DNA from: Candidatus Cloacimonadota bacterium
Lineage (GTDB): Bacteria; Cloacimonadota; Cloacimonadia; Cloacimonadales; WRIO01
Length of the DNA: 5,380 bases
Assembly (NCBI GenBank): GCA_023230175.1
Contig: JALNXV010000254.1
Coordinates: 1-5,380 of the forward strand
Direction of reading: 5' to 3'
Made by a program: the position numbers and the translations under genes. Below, piece by piece: positions 1 through 5,380 of the stretch (positions within the stretch are counted from its first letter, which is position 1; each line of letters starts with the position of its first letter). The notes under the pieces are model-generated. The model did not search any database. It had not been told where the DNA came from and saw only the letters and a list, made by a program, of their open reading frames with translations.

Positions 1-1
1 C

Positions 2-854
2 TTATTAGAAGATGATGGTATTACAGTCACCGGTGGTAATAATGCAAATATCAAAACTTTTAAATCTTTTAATTATGAAGGTAATACTATTATTATCTGG
101 GAGGAAGATTCTATTATTCAAAAAAATTTAAAATATCAGATTATAGATAATCAAGGAAATGAACTCTTACCTCATAATGGTGAAGATATTGGGATGTATT
201 CTTATGGATTTGATGCTGAGATTAATAGTCAAGGTGAAGTTTGTATTGCTTGGTATAAAATCGAAGAAGATTTGTTAGTACCTTATGCTCAAATAATTAA
301 TAATCAAGGTGAGAAGATGCTTGAACAAGAAGGACTTTTATTAAGAGAAAATGCTTCTTCTCGAAATATAATTATTGTAAATTACAGAAATAACGGATGG
401 GAAATTTTCTGGACTGAGAATTTTGAGTTAGTATGGGGCATTATGGGTCAAAGAATAGAAAATTATCAAGAAGTTTGGGGCTCTTCCGGTAAAGAGATTT
501 TACATATTTTTGATGACTTTACTTTTGACGGTGTTAATACTGTTGTAACTAACGCCTTTTCTGATTATTTGTTATATGCTTATCATTATGATATGTATGT
601 TAATTATAAACTATTAAAAATTAATACTGAAGGAGAAATTATTGAGGATTGGTTGCCTTCCGGTAAACCTGTTTATGAAAATGCTGCTAATCAAATATTG
701 GCTAATGCAATAATTAATGATGAAAAGATATATGTTATCTGGGCAGAGCAATCTACTGAACTTAGTTTATGCTATTATGCTGCTATTTTAGATTTAAACG
801 GAGAGCCAATCAATGACGATTATGTATATAACTTAACTCCTTTTGATAATGAGC
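2..854 (+). repeat. Left copy of the paralogous segment (direct repeat)
   Basis: This stretch encodes the counterpart of about 4495-5380 in the same orientation. Shared peptides include PHNG, CIAW, IMGQR, GKPV, INDEKIYV and YVYNLTPF. Bases 713-854 align without gaps to 5239-5380 with 125 of 142 identical by hand count. Identity is clearly lower near the left edge, with small in-frame gaps. Confidence 0.85.
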
Positions 855-1645
855 AAACTGAAGCTCAAGTAATGATTCAAAATTCTTTCTTATATGTATC
901 TTATGTTGATAATAATAATATTGTATCAGGTTATAATAAAGTCGTATTGCAGAAGTATAGCTTAGAAGATAATGCTATTACTCCTTTATGGGACGGTTTA
1001 GGTAAAGTTGTGTTTGTTGACGAAGCTCATCATTTTCAACCTTCAATGATACCAATGGATTCAAGAATTTTGATAGCAAGTCAAAAATCGCTTTTCTCTT
1101 ATTATGATTATGAAAGTGATTTTGATATTTATATGAATATGTTAGACTCTAATGGAAACATTCTTGGTTCATCTGAAGGTTATTTAGTAAATAATCATAT
1201 TAAGTATCAAGTTGAACCACAAATAATTAAAAATAGCCCTACTACAGTATCAGTTATATGGAAAGATGGTATTTCTTCCGGCAAACAACTTATTTATAGC
1301 TTATATATGCAAAAAGTATCTACAGATATTTTTACTTCTATTGATGATGATGTAGAAACTACTCCGACACCATTTAAATCTCTTGGTAATTATCCTAATC
1401 CATTTAACCCTGAGACTAAAATTGCCTTCAATATGAAATATGCTTCCAATGTTAAAATTGATATTTATAATGTTAAAGGTCAAAAGGTTAAAACTTTAAT
1501 TGATGAGTTTATGGACAAAGGTAATCATAATATCTTATGGAATGGCGTCGATAATAAAAATAATCCTGTAAGTAGCGGAATATATCTATATAAAATTAGT
1601 ACTGAAGAGCATTCTGCAACACATAAGATGTTACTTTTAAAATAA
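2..1645 (+). CDS. Secreted blade-repeat protein with T9SS C-terminal sorting domain (3' part, partial at left edge)
   Basis: The frame is open from base 2 with no stop, so the 547 visible residues are the C-terminal part. The ATG at 194 has no ribosome binding site and falls inside a conserved repeat, so it is not the start. Eight degenerate repeats are visible, with the blade-core aromatic (or its equivalent) near residues 33, 84, 137, 194, 247, 301, 360 and 420. The core pattern is hydrophobic-W-x-[DE], later [YV]-x-Q-x-[IL]-[ND]-x-x-G. A linker at about 445-460 (acidic, then Thr/Pro) leads to a sorting domain from YPNPFNP at 464 to the terminal KMLLLK. Such proteins cross the outer membrane by T9SS and end up on the cell surface or released. 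No catalytic motif is seen, so the role is unknown; binding or adhesion is only a guess. It is a close paralogue of the gene starting at 3118, and by that alignment about 460 N-terminal residues lie outside the window. Confidence 0.9.
   Translation, partial: LLEDDGITVTGGNNANIKTFKSFNYEGNTIIIWEEDSIIQKNLKYQIIDNQGNELLPHNGEDIGMYSYGFDAEINSQGEVCIAWYKIEEDLLVPYAQIINNQGEKMLEQEGLLLRENASSRNIIIVNYRNNGWEIFWTENFELVWGIMGQRIENYQEVWGSSGKEILHIFDDFTFDGVNTVVTNAFSDYLLYAYHYDMYVNYKLLKINTEGEIIEDWLPSGKPVYENAANQILANAIINDEKIYVIWAEQSTELSLCYYAAILDLNGEPINDDYVYNLTPFDNEQTEAQVMIQNSFLYVSYVDNNNIVSGYNKVVLQKYSLEDNAITPLWDGLGKVVFVDEAHHFQPSMIPMDSRILIASQKSLFSYYDYESDFDIYMNMLDSNGNILGSSEGYLVNNHIKYQVEPQIIKNSPTTVSVIWKDGISSGKQLIYSLYMQKVSTDIFTSIDDDVETTPTPFKSLGNYPNPFNPETKIAFNMKYASNVKIDIYNVKGQKVKTLIDEFMDKGNHNILWNGVDNKNNPVSSGIYLYKISTEEHSATHKMLLLK
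1388..1642 (+). other. T9SS type A C-terminal sorting domain (FlgD-Ig-like fold) of the upstream CDS
   Basis: This is the last 85 residues of the gene ending at 1645. It opens with N-YPNPFNP-ET, continues with an amphipathic strand pattern (VKIDIYNVKGQKVKTL), then a G-N-H-x-x-x-WNG-x-D turn and SSGIYLYKI, and ends KMLLLK. This order of elements is the signature of the Por/T9SS type A sorting domain family and of FlgD Ig-like domains. In the T9SS the domain directs the protein through the outer membrane and is normally removed. The family call is from recognition of these motifs, not from a search. Confidence 0.9.
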
Positions 1646-1647
1646 AG

Positions 1648-1673
1648 AAAAGGTGGGCTTTACCCACCTTTTT
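1648..1673. terminator. Rho-independent terminator 1, likely bidirectional
   Basis: This perfect 10-bp stem pairs AAAAGGTGGG (1648-1657) with CCCACCTTTT (1663-1672) around the 5-base loop CTTTA, starting 3 bases after the TAA of the + strand gene. The A run on the left arm and the T run on the right arm give a U-tract on both strands, so it can also stop transcripts of the convergent radical SAM gene. Confidence 0.9.
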
Positions 1674-1685
1674 GATATAATTGAG

Positions 1686-1714
1686 GTGCAAACTATAATG
1701 TTTGCACTTTTTTT
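1686..1714 (+). terminator. Rho-independent terminator 2, + strand
   Basis: A perfect 8-bp stem pairs GTGCAAAC (1686-1693) with GTTTGCAC (1700-1707) around the loop TATAAT, followed by seven T (1708-1714). The U-tract is only on the + strand side. It acts as a second stop behind terminator 1 and ends 4 bases before the stop codon of the convergent gene, protecting that gene from antisense read-through. Confidence 0.88.
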
Positions 1715-1718
1715 ATAT

Positions 1719-2987
1719 TTAATAAATTTGCCAGTCATTAAAGAGTTCATCTATTACAATGATAGGGATGTTTATTTCTTTTTTTATGTCATCTATATGG
1801 TGATTGTCCAGCGTGAGTGATTCATAGTTAAACATAGCAGAAGATAAAACTAAGTAATTATTTGGTTTTATTTGGATTTGATTTTTTATATCTTTCCACG
1901 TGAGAAGTCCGGTTACAGTTACATCATTGCCGAAGAATTCATTTTTGACAACGTAAGCAGAGATAGCTTTTTGCGGAAAGTTTTTTTGGATTTCGTTTAG
2001 GATAGGGTTTAAGGCTTGAATTCCTGATACAGAAGTAACAAAAAGAGGTTCTCCTTCTAAAGAATTAATAAATCTATAGAATTTCTTTTTAATATTTTTC
2101 CAGTTTTCCCATAATTTTCTGATTAGTCCGATACCATTTTCGATTTGTTCATAATCGTTATACCATAAATCTGAAGGTATTGGTTGTTCGGCTAAGACAA
2201 AGAGTTCATCAGCACAATAGATATGAGTAATCTTTCTCATATTTTTCATTACTTCGACATTTTTAATGATTTCATAGGCTTCTTCTTTGGTGAATTTTCT
2301 TAGTTTATTAAGATCTTGTCTTTGTTTGGTTAAGCCTACCGGAACTATTCCTATAGAGTTTACATTTTCCATTTCAACTAAATCAGCTAAGGTCTTAAAG
2401 AGTTCTGCTTGGTCATTGTAACCCGGCACAAGTACAATCTGAGTGTGAAGTTCGATTTCGGCATCTTGTAAAGCTTTGAGGGTTTCCATAATTTCAAAAT
2501 TATGTTTGTACCGAAGCATTTTCTTATGCAATGTAGGATTTGTCGTATGGATTGACACATATAACGGTGAAATATGTTGACTAATAATTTTGTTTATATC
2601 CTGTTTAGTTAAGTTTGTCAAAGTAATAAAATTACCATAGAAAAATGAATAAATATAATCATCATCTTTGACATATAATGAAGGACGTAAACCTTTTGGC
2701 ATCTGGTCGATAAAACAAAATATACAGTTGTTTACACAATTTTTACAACGAGGTAATTCTGTTTCAATACCAAGAGGTTTTGAAAAGTCATTGTGTATTG
2801 TACATTCAAGATTTGTATTGTTAGTATCTGAATACTTAATGGTGAAACAATCTTTTTGAGAAAAGAACATTAAATCTAATATGTCTTTAATTTCATCATC
2901 ATCAATAAAGTTTATTAGGTCGCCTGTCCTTAAAGGCGTTGAAGCCGCTAACGAATGCTTGTGGATATCTACTATCTTAATTGACAT
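1719..2987 (-). CDS. DUF512 family radical SAM protein with N-terminal PDZ-like segment
   Basis: This complete 422-residue protein belongs to the DUF512 / TIGR03279-type radical SAM family, whose reaction is not established. Residues 1 to about 60 form a PDZ-like segment (I-V-D-I, H-S-L-A, G-D-L-I-N-F-I, I-K-D-I-L-D). The radical SAM cluster motif CX3CX2C is at C84, C88 and C91, within CVNNCIFCFIDQMPKG; a further Cys lies at 81. Family hallmarks follow: KDDDY-x-x-S-F, GN-F-ITLTNL, SIHTTNP, QIVLVPGYND, VPVGLTKQR, and the C-terminal DUF512 part with IENGIG and FFGNDVTVTGLL. The length fits the family. No signal peptide is seen, so it should be cytoplasmic. I chose ATG 2987 because GGAG ends 5 bases before it; the in-frame GTG at 2993 overlaps that GGAG. 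In TGLLTWKD the W replaces a residue I recall as usually Gly. No partner gene is visible; both neighbours are exported repeat proteins. Confidence 0.95.
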   Translation of the reverse strand: MSIKIVDIHKHSLAASTPLRTGDLINFIDDDEIKDILDLMFFSQKDCFTIKYSDTNNTNLECTIHNDFSKPLGIETELPRCKNCVNNCIFCFIDQMPKGLRPSLYVKDDDYIYSFFYGNFITLTNLTKQDINKIISQHISPLYVSIHTTNPTLHKKMLRYKHNFEIMETLKALQDAEIELHTQIVLVPGYNDQAELFKTLADLVEMENVNSIGIVPVGLTKQRQDLNKLRKFTKEEAYEIIKNVEVMKNMRKITHIYCADELFVLAEQPIPSDLWYNDYEQIENGIGLIRKLWENWKNIKKKFYRFINSLEGEPLFVTSVSGIQALNPILNEIQKNFPQKAISAYVVKNEFFGNDVTVTGLLTWKDIKNQIQIKPNNYLVLSSAMFNYESLTLDNHHIDDIKKEINIPIIVIDELFNDWQIY

Positions 2988-2992
2988 TTTCA

Positions 2993-2996
2993 CTCC
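2993..2996 (-). promoter_or_regulatory. Ribosome binding site GGAG that decides the start of the radical SAM gene
   Basis: On the minus strand the order is TTTTTGGAGTGAAAATG. GGAG lies 5 bases before the ATG at 2987. Its final G is also the first base of the in-frame GTG at 2993, so that upstream GTG cannot use this site and the ATG is the better start. Confidence 0.75.
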
Positions 2997-3012
2997 AAAA
3001 ATATTTTAACTA

Positions 3013-3040
3013 ATCTTAAAATACTACTGTTTTTTGTCAA
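3013..3040 (-). promoter_or_regulatory. Weak candidate promoter for the radical SAM gene
   Basis: The minus strand carries a perfect TTGACA (3040-3035), a 16-base spacer and TAAGAT (3018-3013). This matches the classical sigma-70 pattern, but the -10 box fits at only 4 of 6 positions, and Bacteroidota-type primary sigma factors prefer another consensus. The region is AT-rich, so chance matches are common. Confidence 0.25.
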
Positions 3041-3064
3041 TAAAATAAAAATTGATTAAATTTG
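3033..3064 (+). promoter_or_regulatory. Bacteroidota-type promoter for the second repeat-protein gene
   Basis: TTTG (3033-3036), a 20-base spacer and TAAATTTG (3057-3064) match the Bacteroidota consensus TTTG-N(19-21)-TAnnTTTG at every specified base. Transcription would start near 3070, giving a leader of about 48 bases before the ATG at 3118. No start has been mapped; the call rests on the consensus and on position. Confidence 0.6.
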
Positions 3065-3066
3065 GA

Positions 3067-3079
3067 AAGCAAATTGCTT
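3067..3079. repeat. 13-bp palindrome at the predicted transcription start
   Basis: AAGCAA and TTGCTT form a perfect inverted repeat around a single A, 2 bases after the -7 box of the predicted promoter. The position suits an operator where a bound dimer would block initiation, but the repeat is short and AT-rich and may be chance. Confidence 0.35.
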
Positions 3080-3108
3080 AATAAATATTGTTAATGAATA
3101 AAAAATTC

Positions 3109-3113
3109 GGAGG
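3109..3113 (+). promoter_or_regulatory. Ribosome binding site GGAGG
   Basis: GGAGG is followed by a 4-base spacer (AACT) and the ATG at 3118. This strong site, together with the signal peptide directly after the ATG, fixes the start of the gene. Confidence 0.85.
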
Positions 3114-3117
3114 AACT

Positions 3118-5380
3118 ATGAAAAAAGTTATTATGATAATGATGTTAATACTGTTTGTTAGTACAATTTTTGCTCAAAATGTATTTGATGAAGCATTAGC
3201 TGTTAGACAAGGTACAAATATCGAATGGTTCAGATCATCCACTGCAATTAACGAAGGAGTGGTCTATGTTTGGTCAGATACCAGAGACGGTGGAAGAGAT
3301 TTATTTGCTCAACTTATGTCTCCAACCGGAGAAAAACTTTGGGGCGAAAGTGGCGTGATTGTCGATAATAATTACGATAGACAAGAAGATCCAATGGTAA
3401 TTACAACAAGCGATAACGCTGTTATTATTGGTTATGTATGTTTTGCTGATGACCCCGATGGTAACATTAAAGCTCAAAAAATAAATTCTTCCGGAGATAA
3501 GCTTTGGGGTGAGTTTGGTGTACCTGTTTGCTCTGCAACAAATGTGCAAATAAGTGTAAATATGGTTCCCGATGCAAATGGCGGTACTTATATGGCTTGG
3601 ACTGATAATCGTGAATCACTTACACAAATTTACGCTCAACATATAAATTCAACCGGTAACTTTAGTTGGCAAACTAATGGTATTAATGTTGATGCTACTA
3701 ACACAAAAAAAGGTTCAAATACTTTCTGGGAAGATGAAGAAGGCGGAGCTGTTATGGCTTATGTTCGTTACCCTGAACAAAATGCCGGAGATATTTATAT
3801 CGTAAGATTTACTCAAGAAGATGAAATAGCTTGGGGCCCTATTCCTCTAATCGAAATGGAAAATGATCAAAGTAACGTTAAAATGTCTCCCGATGGCAAT
3901 GAAGGCTTTATCTTTGCATGGGAATCTAAAGAACCTACTGTTCAATTAAGACTTCAAAGAATAGATTTAGAAGGAAATCTTTTATGGGACGAAAATGGTA
4001 TAGCTTTATACCAGCCAGCCGGAGATTCTTTGTTTGCACAAGAAAGACATCGTATAGTAGAAGTATCAACCGGTGGAGCAATCATCGCTTGGGAAGATAA
4101 AAGAACTTCTCCTCATACTAATCCTGATATTTATGTGCAAAAGATTGATCTAAATGGAAATCCTCAATGGCAAGAAGGTGGAATCCCTGTTTTTCAATCG
4201 GAGACAAAACAAGATGCCTTAAGATTATCTAAAACTAATGATAATGGTGCTGTTCTTGTTTGGGAAGACGCTCGTTATAATGAAGATTCTGAGAGACAAA
4301 TCTTCGCTCAAAAATTTAATGCTGATGGAACAGTTGCCTGGGGTGAAGGTGGTATGATAATTTCTGATACTATGGGTGGTCAATCAGGAGCTAATATTAA
4401 AGTTGTTGGTGATTTATATAATGTTGTTTGGGCTGATCAAAGAACAGGTTCTCTTGCCTTAATGACTCAAATGATTAACGAAGCCGGAGATCATCTTCTA
4501 ACTCAAAATGGTATCGAAGTCTATTGGGGACTTTCCGGTAATGCAGAATATTTTAAAACTGTTTCTCATAATAATACTACTTTTATTTTATGGTTAGATA
4601 CTAGACATGGTACCTTCGGTGCTAAAATGTATTACCAAATTATTGATGCTCAAGGCAATGAAGTAATGCCTCATAACGGTGCCAGAGTTTCCCTTGATGA
4701 TGAAGGTTATATTATTGAACAAGATTTAAATATAGAAATTAATGATAATGGTGAATTATGTATTGCTTGGGCAAGAATTGAAAATACTCTTGTAGTTCCT
4801 TATGTGCAAATAATTAATTCTCAAGGAGATAGATTACTTGGTGATAATGGTATGCAATTGAAAGATAATGCTTCTGCTCGAAATACCGGTATATTTATAA
4901 ATTGGAGAAATGGCGGATGGGAACTTTTCTGGACAGAAAATGTATCAACAGTTTTATCAATTATGGGTCAAAGACTTGAAAATCACCAGCGTGTTTGGGG
5001 AGATTCCGGAAAACTAATTTTAAGAGTATATGATGAATTTACGTTAGGAACTAATACTACTGTATCTTATGCTTTTTCTGATTATTTAATCTTTAGTTTT
5101 GCTAATTCGCAAATGAATAATAATGAGAATTATCAATTATTAAAAATTGATGATGACGGTAACATTGCAGAAGGATGGGCTCCTTTCGGTAAACCTGTTG
5201 CTTATAGTTCAGCTTATCAATCTTTAGTTAAAACCTTAATTAATGATGAAAAGATTTATGTTTTCTGGGCAGAAACATCTACTGAATTAAATTTATGTTA
5301 TTATGCCGCTATTTTTGATTTAAACGGAGAACCAATCAATGAAGATTATGTATATAATTTAACTCCATTTGAAAATGACC
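3118..5380 (+). CDS. Secreted blade-repeat protein, paralogue of the first gene (5' part, partial at right edge)
   Basis: 754 codons are visible and the frame is still open at the window end. Residues 1-19 are a Sec signal peptide (two Lys, hydrophobic core to FVSTIFA), with likely cleavage before Q20. Then come thirteen repeats spaced 53-59 residues, with the core aromatic at 52, 106, 161, 215, 268, 325, 382, 438, 492, 551, 605, 661 and 717. The best units read [AV]-W-x-D-x-R, then I-[YF]-[AV]-Q-x-[IF]-[ND]-x-x-G-[ND], then W-x-x-x-G-[IV]. Such four-strand-like units fit propeller blades; no fold or ligand is known to me. The region from about residue 460 aligns with the gene ending at 1645. 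By that alignment about 263 residues, including a T9SS sorting domain, should follow beyond the window, for a total near 1017. It has its own promoter and ribosome binding site. The function is unknown; a surface or released binding protein is inference. Confidence 0.92.
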   Translation, partial: MKKVIMIMMLILFVSTIFAQNVFDEALAVRQGTNIEWFRSSTAINEGVVYVWSDTRDGGRDLFAQLMSPTGEKLWGESGVIVDNNYDRQEDPMVITTSDNAVIIGYVCFADDPDGNIKAQKINSSGDKLWGEFGVPVCSATNVQISVNMVPDANGGTYMAWTDNRESLTQIYAQHINSTGNFSWQTNGINVDATNTKKGSNTFWEDEEGGAVMAYVRYPEQNAGDIYIVRFTQEDEIAWGPIPLIEMENDQSNVKMSPDGNEGFIFAWESKEPTVQLRLQRIDLEGNLLWDENGIALYQPAGDSLFAQERHRIVEVSTGGAIIAWEDKRTSPHTNPDIYVQKIDLNGNPQWQEGGIPVFQSETKQDALRLSKTNDNGAVLVWEDARYNEDSERQIFAQKFNADGTVAWGEGGMIISDTMGGQSGANIKVVGDLYNVVWADQRTGSLALMTQMINEAGDHLLTQNGIEVYWGLSGNAEYFKTVSHNNTTFILWLDTRHGTFGAKMYYQIIDAQGNEVMPHNGARVSLDDEGYIIEQDLNIEINDNGELCIAWARIENTLVVPYVQIINSQGDRLLGDNGMQLKDNASARNTGIFINWRNGGWELFWTENVSTVLSIMGQRLENHQRVWGDSGKLILRVYDEFTLGTNTTVSYAFSDYLIFSFANSQMNNNENYQLLKIDDDGNIAEGWAPFGKPVAYSSAYQSLVKTLINDEKIYVFWAETSTELNLCYYAAIFDLNGEPINEDYVYNLTPFEND
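3271..5380 (+). repeat. Protein-level tandem repeats, 13 units of about 55 residues
   Basis: Aligning the second repeat-protein gene on the core Trp gives spacings of 54, 55, 54, 53, 57, 57, 56, 54, 59, 54, 56 and 56 residues. Units 1, 3, 6, 7, 8 and 9 keep W-x-D-x-R or close to it. Later units lose the Arg but keep the Trp and the [YVM]-x-Q strand. The repeats have diverged at DNA level, so they are old blades and not recent expansions. Confidence 0.75.
4495..5380 (+). repeat. Right copy of the paralogous segment (direct repeat)
   Basis: This is the counterpart of bases 2-854. The net length difference is about 11 codons, partly from an extra stretch near residues 524-535 and a shorter one near 663-669. 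The alignment is cut by the window edge, so similarity very likely continues to the right. Confidence 0.85.

Noticed and set aside
1301..1483. 60-codon minus-strand reading frame
   Set aside because: It lies wholly antisense to the T9SS linker and sorting domain, has a low-complexity Ile/Asn-rich product and no ribosome binding site; it is a shadow of the real gene.
194..1645. ATG at 194 as the start of the left repeat-protein gene
   Set aside because: The same frame is open back to base 2, the upstream 64 residues align with the interior of the paralogue, and no ribosome binding site precedes 194.
1694..1699. TATAAT as a -10 promoter box
   Set aside because: It is the loop of a perfect terminator hairpin, has no suitable -35 partner and points into a convergent gene end.
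2668..2859. 63-codon plus-strand reading frame
   Set aside because: It is antisense to the radical SAM cluster region, whose protein motifs are unmistakable on the other strand.
2991..2993. GTG at 2993 as the start of the radical SAM gene
   Set aside because: It overlaps the only good ribosome binding site, which is ideally spaced for the ATG at 2987.
2996..3003. TATTTTTG on the minus strand as a Bacteroidota -7 box for the radical SAM gene
   Set aside because: It fits TAnnTTTG, but no TTTG lies about 20 bases upstream, and the start would fall after the ribosome binding site, leaving a leaderless message.
1646..3117. The radical SAM gene as cargo of an insertion between the two paralogues
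   Set aside because: No terminal inverted repeats, target duplications, transposase or integrase are visible, and the gene has ordinary terminators and AT-rich codon use like its neighbours.
3301..3549. 82-codon minus-strand reading frame
   Set aside because: It is antisense to blades 2 and 3 of the secreted protein and shows no recognisable motif.
1..5380. CRISPR array, tRNA or rRNA genes, phage or defence system
   Set aside because: No short spaced direct repeats, no cloverleaf or rRNA-like sequence and no related protein motifs were seen; the repetition present is protein-level blade repetition and gene duplication.

Overview
The window suggests a bacterium of the FCB (Fibrobacterota-Chlorobiota-Bacteroidota) supergroup. 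Three things point that way: AT-rich DNA with AT-ending codons, a C-terminal sorting domain of the YPNPFNP type used by the type IX secretion system (T9SS), and an upstream element that fits the Bacteroidota promoter consensus TTTG-N(19-21)-TAnnTTTG. The exact form of the sorting domain, ending in KMLLLK, is what I associate with lineages such as Cloacimonadota, Ignavibacteria or related candidate phyla. That narrower placement is inference.

Layout. (1) Bases 2-1645, + strand: the 3' part of a long secreted repeat protein, open at the left edge and ending in a T9SS sorting domain. (2) Bases 1646-1718: two strong hairpins in tandem, closing convergent genes. (3) Bases 1719-2987, - strand: a complete DUF512-type radical SAM protein with an N-terminal PDZ-like segment. 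(4) Bases 2988-3117: a divergent intergenic region with a Bacteroidota-like promoter, a 13-bp palindrome near the predicted transcription start and a strong ribosome binding site for the next gene. (5) Bases 3118-5380, + strand: the 5' part (754 codons) of a second long secreted repeat protein with a signal peptide, open at the right edge.

Genes 1 and 5 are paralogues. The part of gene 1 from base 2 to 854 aligns with the part of gene 5 from about base 4495 to 5380, and the last 142 bp of that overlap are identical at 125 positions by hand count. Each gene therefore predicts what the other lacks. The full protein should be about 1000-1020 residues: signal peptide, about sixteen 51-60-residue W-x-D-x-R type repeats resembling propeller blades, a short acidic/Thr-Pro linker and a T9SS sorting domain. 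The radical SAM gene lies inverted between the two copies and has its own signals. Nothing links it functionally to the exported proteins; it looks like a conserved housekeeping-type gene caught between duplicated surface-protein genes.
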